This document shows, piece after piece, positions 26,360 through 35,388 of a DNA stretch of 64,000 nucleotides. The DNA comes from Paenarthrobacter aurescens (GTDB lineage: Bacteria; Actinomycetota; Actinomycetes; Actinomycetales; Micrococcaceae): the NCBI RefSeq assembly GCF_025421775.1, contig NZ_JAOEFX010000013.1, positions 1 through 64,000 on the forward strand, in the 5' to 3' direction. The notes below the pieces were generated by a model. It had not been told where the DNA came from and searched no databases. It saw only the letters and a list, made by a program, of their open reading frames with translations. The position numbers and the translations under genes are program-made. Each line of letters begins with the position of its first letter. Position 1 is the first letter of the stretch.

Positions 26360-27913
26360 CTAAATTTCCGGAGTCTTGCCCGTGGAGCGGATGCGTTCCA
26401 GCACCGCACTCGTGGAGTGTTCAGGCACGTAATCCAGGATGGCCACTGTGCCGCCATAACGCTCTACGGCCTCGGTTTCCTGGAGCATCTCCGGCGTGTA
26501 GTCGCCGCCCTTGGCATAGACGTCCGGACGCAGGAGTTCGATGAGGGGGATGGGCGTGGGCGTATCAAAAACGGTGACATGGTCCACGCAGCTCAGGGCA
26601 GCAATCACCGCCGCACGATCAGCCTCGTGGTTCACCGGCCGCTCCGGTCCTTTGAGCTGCCGAACCGAAGAATCACTGTTCAAGGCCACCACCAGGACGT
26701 CGCCCAGTTGCTTGGCCTGGTTGAGGTACCGGGTGTGGCCGCGGTGCAGGACATCGAAGCATCCGTTGGTCAGGACGATCCTCCTGCCCTCCCGACGATG
26801 TTCTTCGACATGCTCGGCCAACTCGGTGGCCGTTACGGCTGTATCCGCAAAACCGCGGAGATGCTTTGCCAGTTCCTCGGTGGTGCAGACCGACGTGCCG
26901 GGCCGGTGGACCACCACATCCGCTGCCGCTTGGGCCAAGTCAACGCTGGTGGTCAACGGCAGGCCAACACTTCGTGCAAGGGTAAGGGCGGCCACAAAAG
27001 TATCGCCGGCACCGGAGGCCTGCTTCTCCGCTTCGGGACGGGCCCAGGTTCTGTGGGTAACCGCTTGGAGGGAGTCAGCGTTACGTCGGATCGCCAAGGT
27101 TCCCTCACGGTCCAGGGTCACCACCACGGCAGCCGCACCTGAGGCGCGAAGCAGCTGGTCTGCGTGGGCTTCCACGAACGGGCATCGGGCGGCGCCCCCG
27201 GGAAACCCCATGGCCAGCAGACCCGCGGCTTCCTGCGCATTCGGCGTGGCCAGATCAGGTTTGAGTTCAGCCCAGCGTCCGGGATAGTGCGCGTCTACCA
27301 CCACCAGGGTGCCCTTCCGGGCATCACTGGACTTCAGCGGATCTGCGCCGTCATTCCGGGGACCCAAATGCTCGAGGATGGTGTTGCGCACCGGACCTTC
27401 CAACGCGCCGGCTCCGTAGTCGCACAGCACCACGGCTGCCGACCCGTGAATCGCTGCGGGAACGCCGGCGGCCATCCTTTCGAGGCCCGTGGGAGGTAGC
27501 TCGGTGGCTGCGTCGTCAAGGCGCAGCATGACTTGTCCCCCGCTGCTGACGCGGAACTTGGTAGTGGTGATCATCCCGGCCTGCGACACCACGCCCGACA
27601 CATCCACCCCTCCGGACTGGAGATGTTCAAGGAGCGTGCTGCCCGCCGAATCCTCTCCGACCAGGGAAACGAAACGAACCTCGGCCCCCATTGCAGCGAG
27701 GTTCATCGCCGTGTTGGCAGCGCCTCCCGGAGCGAAATCACGGCGCCGGACCTGGACTACCGGGGCTGGGGCTTCGCGGCAGAAGCGCTCAATGGTTCCA
27801 TCCCACCAGCCGTCCAGGATGGAATCGCCGATGACCGTCACAACAGGGCGTTCCTCGGCCAAGCGGCCCGGCAACCAGTCAGCCAGGCCCTCCTGATTGG
27901 ATAGGCGTGCCAT
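26360..27913 (-). CDS. hldE: Bifunctional heptose kinase/adenylyltransferase-like protein (copy 1)
   Basis: A 517-residue fusion. The N-terminal half is a PfkB-type sugar kinase with substrate motif APGGAANTAMNL and catalytic GAGDTF. The C-terminal third is an RfaE/HldE nucleotidyltransferase: TNGCFDVLHRGHTRYL, LNSDSSVRQLKGPERPVN and KGGDYTPE. In E. coli HldE phosphorylates D-glycero-D-manno-heptose 7-phosphate at C1 and later adds AMP. The ATG at 27913 has a GGAAGG site; longer frames cross into the divergent promoter. It co-transcribes with the epimerase-like gene and is divergent from a GT9 gene. All key motifs are intact. The nucleotide donor and exact sugar isomer are inferred. Confidence 0.88.
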   Translation of the reverse strand: MARLSNQEGLADWLPGRLAEERPVVTVIGDSILDGWWDGTIERFCREAPAPVVQVRRRDFAPGGAANTAMNLAAMGAEVRFVSLVGEDSAGSTLLEHLQSGGVDVSGVVSQAGMITTTKFRVSSGGQVMLRLDDAATELPPTGLERMAAGVPAAIHGSAAVVLCDYGAGALEGPVRNTILEHLGPRNDGADPLKSSDARKGTLVVVDAHYPGRWAELKPDLATPNAQEAAGLLAMGFPGGAARCPFVEAHADQLLRASGAAAVVVTLDREGTLAIRRNADSLQAVTHRTWARPEAEKQASGAGDTFVAALTLARSVGLPLTTSVDLAQAAADVVVHRPGTSVCTTEELAKHLRGFADTAVTATELAEHVEEHRREGRRIVLTNGCFDVLHRGHTRYLNQAKQLGDVLVVALNSDSSVRQLKGPERPVNHEADRAAVIAALSCVDHVTVFDTPTPIPLIELLRPDVYAKGGDYTPEMLQETEAVERYGGTVAILDYVPEHSTSAVLERIRSTGKTPEI

Positions 27914-28025
27914 GGGGTACCTTCCGGTTGGGCGACAGTTTCCTGTTCCCCTCAGGTACCCCGCGGAACGTTCTTCACACGCCGCGCGGCGCAGTTTTCC
28001 GCGTCTTGGACGAAAGGAAGCACCC

Positions 28026-29189
28026 ATGGAGAATCCGCCGGCAAGCCCGAAGCCCGGCATCGGACCCGTGCTGGAGAAGTTCAACGACGTCAAGCGGATT
28101 GTGGTACTCAGGGGCGGCGGACTGGGCGATCTGATCTACACCTACCCTGCCCTCCATGCCCTGAAGCACGCGTACCCCGGGGCCACCATCACGCTTCTGG
28201 GCACCCCCATCCACGCCGCGGTGGTGGCCGCAGTGGACGGGCCGGTTGACGACGTCGAACTCCTGCCACCGACGCCGGGCGTCCGCGACGGTTCCCACAA
28301 CGGCGGGCGCGAGGACGACGTGGCCGCGCGGGAGGCCATCGTCGAATCCATGCGGGCGAAGGAGTTCGATCTCGGTTTGCAGATGCATGGCGGCGGCCGG
28401 TTCTCCAACCCGTTCCTGCTCCGCCTCGCCGCAAAGCACACTGTGGGGACGCGTACCAAGGATGCGGAGCCTTTGGAGCGCAACCTGGACTACGTGTACT
28501 ACCAGAACGAGCCGGATCGTTGGCTGGAAGTCGTTGGCCTCGCCGGTGCGCCACCGGCCCTAACACCACCTTTGCGTCCGGGACGGGAACACCGCCGGAA
28601 CATCGTGGGACTGAGGGACGGTCAGCGGAGATCGTTGGTGGTGGTCCACCCGGGTGCCACCGATCCGCGGCGGCGATGGCCGGCGTCGTACTTCGCTGCA
28701 GCAGTGGCGGCGCTGACGCGGGAAGGCGCGCAGGTGTTGATCGTTGGCGACCGATCGGAGGAGGCCTTGGCGCAGGAAGTAGCGGCTTTGGCGGTCCGGC
28801 AACTGTCCGAAGCAGACCGGCCCGCCGTGCGCTCCGTGGCCGGGGAACTCCACATCGGAGATGTGGCCGCACTTCTGGAGGAGGCCACCGTCATGCTGGC
28901 CAGCGACAGCGGTCCACGGCACCTGGCCCAGGCCGTGGGGACTCCGACGGTAGGCATCTTCTGGGTTGGCAACGCGTTCAATGCGGGGCCGAGGGGCAGG
29001 GGCTTGCACCGCGTCCATATGTCCTGGGTAACCCGGTGTCCGCGATGCGGGGCGGATGTCACCCAAGTGGGATGGACAGAACCGCACTGCGGCCACGACG
29101 ACACCCTCATCCAGGGCATCGCCGTGGCCGACGTTGTTCAGGACGTGCTGGACCTTACGGCCACGAGCCTTCTTCTGCGGGGCAAATAA
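28026..29189 (+). CDS. Glycosyltransferase family 9 (heptosyltransferase-like)
   Basis: A 387-residue GT-B protein. The N-terminus has VVLRGGGLGDLIYTYPALHAL, the GT9 acceptor-domain mark; the C-terminal half has VVHPGATDPRRRWP and ASDSGPRHLAQAVGTPTVGIFW, the nucleotide-heptose binding region. Unusually, a Cys/His cluster follows (RCPRCGADV and EPHCGHDD), which could bind a metal. ATG with AAAGGAAG at 28026; divergent from hldE copy 1 and overlapping the SDR gene tail by 35 bp. Likely transfers heptose to a cell-surface acceptor; acceptor unknown. Confidence 0.85.
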   Translation: MENPPASPKPGIGPVLEKFNDVKRIVVLRGGGLGDLIYTYPALHALKHAYPGATITLLGTPIHAAVVAAVDGPVDDVELLPPTPGVRDGSHNGGREDDVAAREAIVESMRAKEFDLGLQMHGGGRFSNPFLLRLAAKHTVGTRTKDAEPLERNLDYVYYQNEPDRWLEVVGLAGAPPALTPPLRPGREHRRNIVGLRDGQRRSLVVVHPGATDPRRRWPASYFAAAVAALTREGAQVLIVGDRSEEALAQEVAALAVRQLSEADRPAVRSVAGELHIGDVAALLEEATVMLASDSGPRHLAQAVGTPTVGIFWVGNAFNAGPRGRGLHRVHMSWVTRCPRCGADVTQVGWTEPHCGHDDTLIQGIAVADVVQDVLDLTATSLLLRGK

Positions 29190-29850
29190 GGAGTTCGCGG
29201 ACCTCGCTTCCGAACGGCTGGGAGAGGGCGAACACCACTGCCTGCGCCACGTTGGCGGGATCGTTGAGCTTGGAATCGTCCTGCGGCTTGTACTGTTCGT
29301 CACGGTCGTCGAAGAAGTGGGTCTTCATGCCGCCCGGGATGATGGTGGTCACGCCGATGACTCCCCCGGTCTCCGCCGCGAGCGCCCGGCTGAAGCCGAT
29401 GACACCGAACTTGGAGGCGCAGTAAGCCGTGGCATCCGGCAGTGCCCGCAGGCCCAGGGTGGAGGCGATGGTGATGGCGCGGCCGCGGGATTCCTTGAGA
29501 TACGGCAGAGCAGCCCGGACAACGGACACGGTGCCCAGGAGGTTCACGCCGATGACCTTTTCCCACTCCTCAGCGGGGACATCGCCCAGCTTGCCGCAGC
29601 GATCAATGCCTGCCGCAGTCACCACTCCATCCAGCCCGCCCAAGCTGTCGGCGGCCTCCTTAACGGCTGCCTCCACGGCTTCCCGGTCGGAAACGTCCAC
29701 CTCCAGTGCTTTGGCACCGGAGACGTTGCTGACGTCGCGGTCGAAGACGAAGGGCGTGCCACCGGCATCCCGGATGGCCTCTACGATCGCGGCACCAAGT
29801 CCGGAGCCGCCTCCTGTGATGATGACGCGGCCAGGTGTTTGCGTTTTCAT
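29155..29850 (-). CDS. Short-chain dehydrogenase/reductase
   Basis: A 231-residue classical SDR. Cofactor motif TGGGSGLGAAI at about residues 11-21, catalytic YCASK near residue 142 with Ser in IASTLG. ATG with AAAGGAACC. It is the last gene of the gmhB-to-hldE2 run, 31 bp after the second hldE-type gene, so a role in sugar nucleotide or polyol chemistry is plausible but the substrate is unknown. Confidence 0.82.
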   Translation of the reverse strand: MKTQTPGRVIITGGGSGLGAAIVEAIRDAGGTPFVFDRDVSNVSGAKALEVDVSDREAVEAAVKEAADSLGGLDGVVTAAGIDRCGKLGDVPAEEWEKVIGVNLLGTVSVVRAALPYLKESRGRAITIASTLGLRALPDATAYCASKFGVIGFSRALAAETGGVIGVTTIIPGGMKTHFFDDRDEQYKPQDDSKLNDPANVAQAVVFALSQPFGSEVRELLICPAEEGSWP

Positions 29851-29881
29851 GCGGTTCCTTTCGGTTGGTCCTTGCTAAATG

Positions 29882-31276
29882 TCAGCCGACTTTGGCCAGT
29901 GCTGCAGCCAGGCCGCTGGTGGAGCGCGCCGGATGGAAGGGCACTGTGACGCAACGTCCTCCCCACCCCGCAACCAGGCGGGCTTCCGGCAGTTCTTCAG
30001 GGATGTAGTCGCCGCCCTTGACCCAGATATCGGGCCGGACTTCGGCCAGGCAGGCCTCCGGGGTGTCCTCGCCGAAAACCACCACGGCGTCAACGCACTC
30101 GAGCGCAAGCAGCAGTTCGGACCGGTCTTCCACACTGACGATTGGCCGGTGCGGGCCCTTCAGCCGACGCACGGATTCATCGGAGTTCACGCAGACAATA
30201 AGGCAGTCGCCCATGCTGCGGGCGGCCTCCAACGTCCGGACGTGACCGGCGTGGAGGAGGTCGAAGCAGCCGCCGGTGGCCACCACTGTCCCGCCGTTGG
30301 CGCGGATGGCACTGGCCAGTTGGAGGCCGTCCACCGTTTGGAGGCTCACGAACCCAAGCCCTTTAAGCCCGACGACGGGACTCACCTTGGGTGCCTCAGC
30401 CAATGCTGCAGCTCCTCCCGCGGCGAGGAACGCGGACGCATCCTCCACAGCCCTGGCGGCGGCCTGCGGGAGGTCCAGCCCGAGCCCCAGATGCACGGCA
30501 AGGCTACCGGCCAGGCGGTCACCGGCGCCGCAGGGATCGCTGACGTTGGTTTTGGGGGCGGGGATGTCCTGAACCCCGTGATCCCCCGACAGCAGGAGGG
30601 CGCCGCCTTCGCCCATCGTCACCAGCACGGCGTTGCTCTTCCACTTCTCCAGCAGGTATTGGCCGGCCCTTTCGGCTGCTTTGCGGGACACATCCAACCC
30701 ACCCGCCTTCGCCGCTGCCAGCGCCTCCGCACGATTGGGCGTCACGACCCCGACTCCAGTCACGGGCACGGAACCGGCAGGATGCGGATCCCACACCACC
30801 GGGACGCGGCGCACGGCTTCAGCGAGCGCGGCACGGATGTCGGTATTGGCAGTGATTCCCCGGCCGTAGTCGGCAACCACAATGGCCTCCGCCGAACCGA
30901 TGGCTGCCAGCATCCCTGCCGTACAGTGCGGAACAGGAGGCGGGGCGCATCCCTCATCGAACCGGACCACCGGATGTGTTCCAATCCGCACCCGCGTCTT
31001 GGTGGGCGTCGGGGCAAGTGGGGCGCCGGCGAGAACCGACACACCGGACAGTGCCCGCCGGAGGTGGCTTGCGCCGTCGTCGTCCGATACTGCCGTGACC
31101 AGCGAAACGCTGTGGCCGTCCTGCGCGAGGACGGTCGCCACGAGTCCCGCCCCACCTGCCCGACGCCGGATGTCCGCGACGTCGACCACCGGAACCGGCG
31201 CGTCGGGGCTGAGGCGCGTGGCGGACCCGTTGATGTCCACGTCGAGGAGGACGTCCCCCACCACCGTGATTCTCAT
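29882..31276 (-). CDS. Bifunctional heptose kinase/adenylyltransferase-like protein (copy 2)
   Basis: A 464-residue paralogue of the protein at 26360. The kinase half keeps VVGDVLLD, RLSPDAPVPVV and catalytic CGAGDRLAG, but the first PfkB signature reads RRAGGAGLVATVL instead of GGAANVA, so the usual Asn is lost. The nucleotidyltransferase half is canonical: TGGCFDLLHAGHVRTL, NSDESVRRLKGPHRP, VKGGDY. ATG at 31276 overlaps gmhA's stop by 4 bp. Two copies in one locus suggests different substrates or split activities. It may be the partner for gmhA, or act mainly as adenylyltransferase. Confidence 0.85.
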   Translation of the reverse strand: MRITVVGDVLLDVDINGSATRLSPDAPVPVVDVADIRRRAGGAGLVATVLAQDGHSVSLVTAVSDDDGASHLRRALSGVSVLAGAPLAPTPTKTRVRIGTHPVVRFDEGCAPPPVPHCTAGMLAAIGSAEAIVVADYGRGITANTDIRAALAEAVRRVPVVWDPHPAGSVPVTGVGVVTPNRAEALAAAKAGGLDVSRKAAERAGQYLLEKWKSNAVLVTMGEGGALLLSGDHGVQDIPAPKTNVSDPCGAGDRLAGSLAVHLGLGLDLPQAAARAVEDASAFLAAGGAAALAEAPKVSPVVGLKGLGFVSLQTVDGLQLASAIRANGGTVVATGGCFDLLHAGHVRTLEAARSMGDCLIVCVNSDESVRRLKGPHRPIVSVEDRSELLLALECVDAVVVFGEDTPEACLAEVRPDIWVKGGDYIPEELPEARLVAGWGGRCVTVPFHPARSTSGLAAALAKVG

Positions 31277-31950
31277 GGTTGGCCCGCGCCAAAGGAGCCC
31301 GAACCGTATGAGCGGGCCCGCTTGGCAACTTCGGCGTCGAAGGCCCTGCAGACGGCATGGACCGCAATGAGATGGCCCTCCTGGGCGTTGGCGGCGATGG
31401 CGTCCACGGTGATGGCTTGATCGCAGGCGCCGGCGAGGGGATTGGGGCCAGGGCCGGTCAACGCCCACGTGGCGATGCCGCGTTCCCGTGCTGCCCGCGC
31501 GGCGTTGAGCAGGTTGGGGCTCCGGCCGCTGGTGGAGAGAAGAATGAGGACGTCGCCGGCACGGCCATGGGCCCTGACTTGGCGCGCGAAGACTTCCTCG
31601 TAGCCGTAATCGTTTGACAGTGCCGTGACGGCGGAGGTCTCCGCATGAAGGGAGATCGCGGAGAACGGTGCACGTTCTTCATCGAACCTGCCCACGAGCT
31701 CGGCCGTCAGGTGCTGCGCCTCAGCAGCCGAGCCGCCGTTGCCGGCCGCCAGCAGGCGTTGCCCGGACAGCAGCCGGGTGGCCAGTTCGGTTCCCCACTC
31801 GGATAGGCGTCCGGACTGCGAGCGCAGTGATTCCAGGGCGGGCAGGACGTTGTCCAGGTGAGTGGTGACCTCGGCGTTGTGGGTAGGGTCGCCTACGTCC
31901 GGGGTCCAGCGCACAGGCAAGGTGTCCGGGACGGTGGTTTCGGGAGTCAC
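31273..31950 (-). CDS. gmhA: Sedoheptulose 7-phosphate isomerase (SIS domain)
   Basis: Converts sedoheptulose 7-phosphate to D-glycero-D-manno-heptose 7-phosphate, the first heptose-specific step. A 225-residue SIS-fold protein with AAGNGGSAAEAQHL, ELVGRFDEER, ALSNDYGYEE and STSGRSPNLLNA in the order found in GmhA. The N-terminus has about 30 extra residues. Start is GTG, overlapping the upstream glycosyltransferase stop as GTGA; the stop overlaps hldE copy 2 as ATGA. Both overlaps imply tight co-translation. Confidence 0.92.
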   Translation of the reverse strand: MTPETTVPDTLPVRWTPDVGDPTHNAEVTTHLDNVLPALESLRSQSGRLSEWGTELATRLLSGQRLLAAGNGGSAAEAQHLTAELVGRFDEERAPFSAISLHAETSAVTALSNDYGYEEVFARQVRAHGRAGDVLILLSTSGRSPNLLNAARAARERGIATWALTGPGPNPLAGACDQAITVDAIAANAQEGHLIAVHAVCRAFDAEVAKRARSYGSGSFGAGQP

Positions 31951-33209
31951 AGTGCCGCTCCTTCCAGTGGTTCCAGGTCTTCGCCGGCTTGGACGCCCGC
32001 GGCCATGACGGATCGGTAGGCCTTCTCAGTGTCGGAGGCGACCCGTTCCCAGGAGTAGCGGGACCGTGCGCGACGAGCGCCGGCTCGGCCCATATCGGCA
32101 CGCAGGTCCGGGTCCCCCAGCACCTTTTCCAAAGCCTCGGCGAGCGCTTCCGGGTCACGCGGTGGCACATGCAGCCCTGTCTTCTGATCCACTACCGTCT
32201 CCCGGAGTCCGCCCACGGCGGCCGCCACCACAGGCACGCCACACGCCATGGCTTCCAGCGGCACAATGCCGAACGGCTCGTACCAGGGTGCGCAAACCAC
32301 GGCATCGGCACTGCGGAAGATACCGGGCATCGCGTCCCGTGGAACCTGGCCGCGCATGGTCACTTTGTCCTCAACGCCAAGTTCCTTCGCCAAGGCATGG
32401 AGCCGCTGCGCTTCCGGGTCTTCCTCGAGCGTCAGGGCGTCGCCGGAGCCACCAACGATCAAGAGTTCGACGTCCTCGAAGCCCGCCTCCGCGAGGAGCG
32501 GCAGCGCCTGGATGACCAGGTCCACGCCCTTACGTTGCACGAGCCTCCCCACGCTGAGGATGCGATGCGTGCGCGGTTTGGGGTCGGCGTCGGACGTTCC
32601 GGGGAACAACGTGAGGTCCACTCCGCAGGGCGCAATGGAAATCTTGGATCGGCTGATGCCCAGGGCCTTGAGTTCGAAGACCTCGTCCGGGCAGGTGGCG
32701 ATGACCCAGTCAGCCGTTCTGCCCACCCAGGGTTCCAGCCATTCCCTGGCCGGTGGGCTGGTATCCGCGGCACCCTGGTGGCGGCGTTTGACGGATCCCA
32801 GCGCGTGGAAGGTCTGCACCACGGGCACGGGAAGGGCTGAGCCTGCGCGTCTGGAAGCCTGGATCGCGGCGAGTCCGGACATCCAGAAATGCGCATGGAT
32901 CAGGTCCGGGAGCTGGCCTGCCCAGTCCGCGCAGATCCCGTCTGCCAGTTCGCCCATGAACGGCAGCAACCCGTCCTTGGGGATATGGCGGGCAGGGCCG
33001 GCGTCGACGTGAACCACGGTGAGTCCCGGTCCAACCAGCACCTTTGCGGGAAGGTCCGGGTCGTCACGCCGCGTGTAGACGGTGACCTGGTGGCCGCGGC
33101 CGGCCAGGCTGGAGGACAGCGCCGCAACGTGGACGTTCTGCCCTCCGGCGTCAACGCCTCCCAAAGCAGCCAGCGGACTGGCGTGTTCGGAGACCATGGA
33201 GATTTTCAT
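31947..33209 (-). CDS. Glycosyltransferase family 4 (MshA-like)
   Basis: A 420-residue GT-B retaining glycosyltransferase. N-terminal MVSEHASPLAALGGVDAGGQNVHV is the donor/acceptor loop typical of GT4; the C-terminal half has GRLVQRKGVDLVI and the EX7E motif within EPFGIVPLEAMACG. AGAGGA precedes the ATG. The gene sits between another glycosyltransferase and gmhA in the heptose operon, suggesting it extends the same glycan. Donor and acceptor unknown. Confidence 0.88.
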   Translation of the reverse strand: MKISMVSEHASPLAALGGVDAGGQNVHVAALSSSLAGRGHQVTVYTRRDDPDLPAKVLVGPGLTVVHVDAGPARHIPKDGLLPFMGELADGICADWAGQLPDLIHAHFWMSGLAAIQASRRAGSALPVPVVQTFHALGSVKRRHQGAADTSPPAREWLEPWVGRTADWVIATCPDEVFELKALGISRSKISIAPCGVDLTLFPGTSDADPKPRTHRILSVGRLVQRKGVDLVIQALPLLAEAGFEDVELLIVGGSGDALTLEEDPEAQRLHALAKELGVEDKVTMRGQVPRDAMPGIFRSADAVVCAPWYEPFGIVPLEAMACGVPVVAAAVGGLRETVVDQKTGLHVPPRDPEALAEALEKVLGDPDLRADMGRAGARRARSRYSWERVASDTEKAYRSVMAAGVQAGEDLEPLEGAAL

Positions 33210-33224
33210 GGATGCGTCCTCTCT

Positions 33225-33288
33225 GTGTCATGGCTGATCTGGGTCACGGCCGATCTGTGTCACGACTGATCTGGGTCACGGCTGACGG
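33225..33288. repeat. 16-bp tandem repeat at the glycosyltransferase junction
   Basis: Four head-to-tail 16-bp units (33225, 33241, 33257, 33273) with the pattern GKGTCACGGCTGATCT, each differing by one to four bases from the consensus. The array spans the last codons and stop of the upstream glycosyltransferase gene (33260) and most of the 50-bp gap before the GT4 start. Confidence 0.85.
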
Positions 33289-34303
33289 AACCTGAACCGG
33301 GTTGCGGACTGCTTCCTCCCTGGATGCGCTTGGGGAGGTCGGCCAGGAGTTCGTCCCAGGCCCTAAGAAACTTGCCGAGCCCGTAACGCTGCAGTGCGGC
33401 CTCACGGGCAATGATCCCCATGGCATAGGCATCGTCGGGATCGCCCAGGAGGCGCCGGGCAAACCTTTGGAGGTCGCCGACGTCGTTGGAGACCAAGCCT
33501 GCACCGTGCGGAATGGCGCGGCTCGCCTCAGTGGTGGCCAGGGCAAGGACGGGCATGCCGAGGTGCATGGCTTCCAGCAGGGCCAAACCCAACGACGTCC
33601 AGCGGAGGGGATGCAGGTAGAGGCGGCATCGGGCCAGCTCCTGATGGAGTTTCGGCGCAGGCACGTCGCCGCTGACGCGGAGCTGTTCTTCGCTCAGCCC
33701 CAAACCTTTGAGATTGAGGGCTTCGGGCAAGGTTTCCGTTCCCATGCCGAATACCCGCAGTGGTGCCACCGCCGCGAATCCGGGCAGGAGATCCGTTCCC
33801 GTGACGCGGCCGCGCCTGACGGGTTCATTGACCACCACGCCCATCTCTTCCCGTTCACCGGTATACAGGGGCCCGGGGTCAGGGATGCCGTGCTCTATCA
33901 CCGTGGTTGTTGCCGTGCCCGTGTCCCAGAACAGCTGATTGAAGTGGGTCACGTGGACCACCGGGATGTTGCTTTGGTCCGCCAATGGATGCAGGGAAAA
34001 CGGGACGTCGCCCTTGGGGGTGTTGTGCTCCAGGTAGACGGCCGGGAGGTCGACTCCGGGGCGGCGGCCCAATGTACCGGCAACGGCCGCGATTTCCTCG
34101 GGACGTTGCAGGACCACCACGTCCACACTGCCGGGGTCAAGGGTCCCCATATCCACTTCCCGCGCGGCGAGTGGCCATTCACGGCCGCCCCGCCCCAAAC
34201 CCCAGGCGCCGCCGTCGGACGATCTTGGAAGCAGGTATTCATGCTGACCGCGGACGAATGCCTCCATCCAGCCACCGTGGACATGCCAGACCAGGATCCT
34301 CAT
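33260..34303 (-). CDS. Glycosyltransferase, GT4-like
   Basis: A 347-residue GT-B-type protein. It begins MRILVWHVHGGWMEAFVRG and the C-terminal half has LYLHPLRWTSLGLALLEAMHLG, the EX7E-like donor site of GT4. The last residues (SVSRDPDQS) are encoded by the 16-bp tandem repeat, so the C-terminus may vary between strains. ATGA overlap with the preceding GT9 gene. Part of the heptose glycan operon. Confidence 0.82.
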   Translation of the reverse strand: MRILVWHVHGGWMEAFVRGQHEYLLPRSSDGGAWGLGRGGREWPLAAREVDMGTLDPGSVDVVVLQRPEEIAAVAGTLGRRPGVDLPAVYLEHNTPKGDVPFSLHPLADQSNIPVVHVTHFNQLFWDTGTATTTVIEHGIPDPGPLYTGEREEMGVVVNEPVRRGRVTGTDLLPGFAAVAPLRVFGMGTETLPEALNLKGLGLSEEQLRVSGDVPAPKLHQELARCRLYLHPLRWTSLGLALLEAMHLGMPVLALATTEASRAIPHGAGLVSNDVGDLQRFARRLLGDPDDAYAMGIIAREAALQRYGLGKFLRAWDELLADLPKRIQGGSSPQPGSGSVSRDPDQS

Positions 34304-35388
34304 GGCTTCCAGACCTTCCGTCGTGTGGAAAGGGACGACACGCCTCCCAGGAGCCTTTCAACTGCCTCGACAACCTGCTCCGGGGTCACCGAGCTCAGAC
34401 AGGGGTGTCCTGGGACCGGGCAAACCCGGGAGCGGCTGTTTTTGCAGGCCGCTTCCTGGTCACCCAGCAGTTCCAGCGGGACGCCATATGGTGCCCATCG
34501 GATGGCCGGAACCACGGGGGCGAACAGGCACACCACCGGCGTACCCACCGCTGCCGCAAGATGGGCCGGACCTGTATTCCCGGTAACCACGACGGCGGCA
34601 CCCGCCAGTACCGCTGCCAGCGTCCGAAGGTTTGTTTCCCCGCCGAGGTTCCTTGCCGAAGGCCCTGCCACCGTTGCCGTGAGCGACGTTTCGCCCGGTC
34701 CGCCAGTGACCACCACCCGGTGCCCGTACGCTTCGAGCAATTCCACCGTGGCGGCATTGTGCAGCGCGGGCCACGCCCTGGCCGGTGCTGAGGCCCCGGG
34801 GTGAACCACGATGTACGGGCCGTCTTCCGCCAGACCGGCCGCCACAACCCCCGGGTCCGGAGCGGGTGTGATGCGCAGTTTTCCATCGTCACCGTTCGGC
34901 AGGACGTGGCCTGCGGCATCGGCAATGGCAAGCGCGCGGACGGCCTCCGGTTGGTCGTCGGAAAAGTCCTCGCCCGGTTTGAGCCGGACGTCGAGGAGCG
35001 AACCAGCGTAGTCCGTGGAAGCGCCGGTGATCTTCCGGACTCCCGCAAGGCGCAGGAGCAGCGCGAGCGGGAGCGGAGATTGGTGGAAGGACGTCAGGAT
35101 AACGGCCTCGTCGATCCGGGAGCTGCGCACAAAGTCGATCAGCCCGTTGGCCATTTCTTCCGTCACGGGTGGTGCCGGGTTGACGATCCACGGGCACTCC
35201 CACGTATGCACCTGGGTGACGCCGGGCAGCATTTCCGCGGCGCTTGATCCTTCGGGACCGCAGAGCAGGACGACGTCGTTCGGGCGGCTGCCATCGGCCC
35301 GGCTTCCGTTCGCCACGGCACGCAGGGCAGGTCCTGAAAGGAGGACATCGCCCATGCTGTCCAACCGGGCCACCAGGACGCGGCTCAT
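34300..35388 (-). CDS. Glycosyltransferase family 9 (heptosyltransferase-like)
   Basis: A 362-residue GT9 protein. N-terminal VLVARLDSMGDVLLSGPALRAVA, donor-domain VVHPGASAPARAWP and TGNTGPAHLAAAVGTPVVCLF are the family marks, as is the Cys-containing CKNSRSRVCPVPGHPC near the C-terminus, similar to WaaF-like enzymes. ATG at 35388 overlaps gmhB as ATGA; the longer open frame upstream lies within gmhB in another phase and is rejected. Confidence 0.87.
   Translation of the reverse strand: MSRVLVARLDSMGDVLLSGPALRAVANGSRADGSRPNDVVLLCGPEGSSAAEMLPGVTQVHTWECPWIVNPAPPVTEEMANGLIDFVRSSRIDEAVILTSFHQSPLPLALLLRLAGVRKITGASTDYAGSLLDVRLKPGEDFSDDQPEAVRALAIADAAGHVLPNGDDGKLRITPAPDPGVVAAGLAEDGPYIVVHPGASAPARAWPALHNAATVELLEAYGHRVVVTGGPGETSLTATVAGPSARNLGGETNLRTLAAVLAGAAVVVTGNTGPAHLAAAVGTPVVCLFAPVVPAIRWAPYGVPLELLGDQEAACKNSRSRVCPVPGHPCLSSVTPEQVVEAVERLLGGVSSLSTRRKVWKP

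Noticed and set aside
29879..31420. Plus-strand open frame of 513 codons
   Set aside because: Antisense to hldE copy 2, no recognisable domain, His/Pro/Arg-rich shadow composition.
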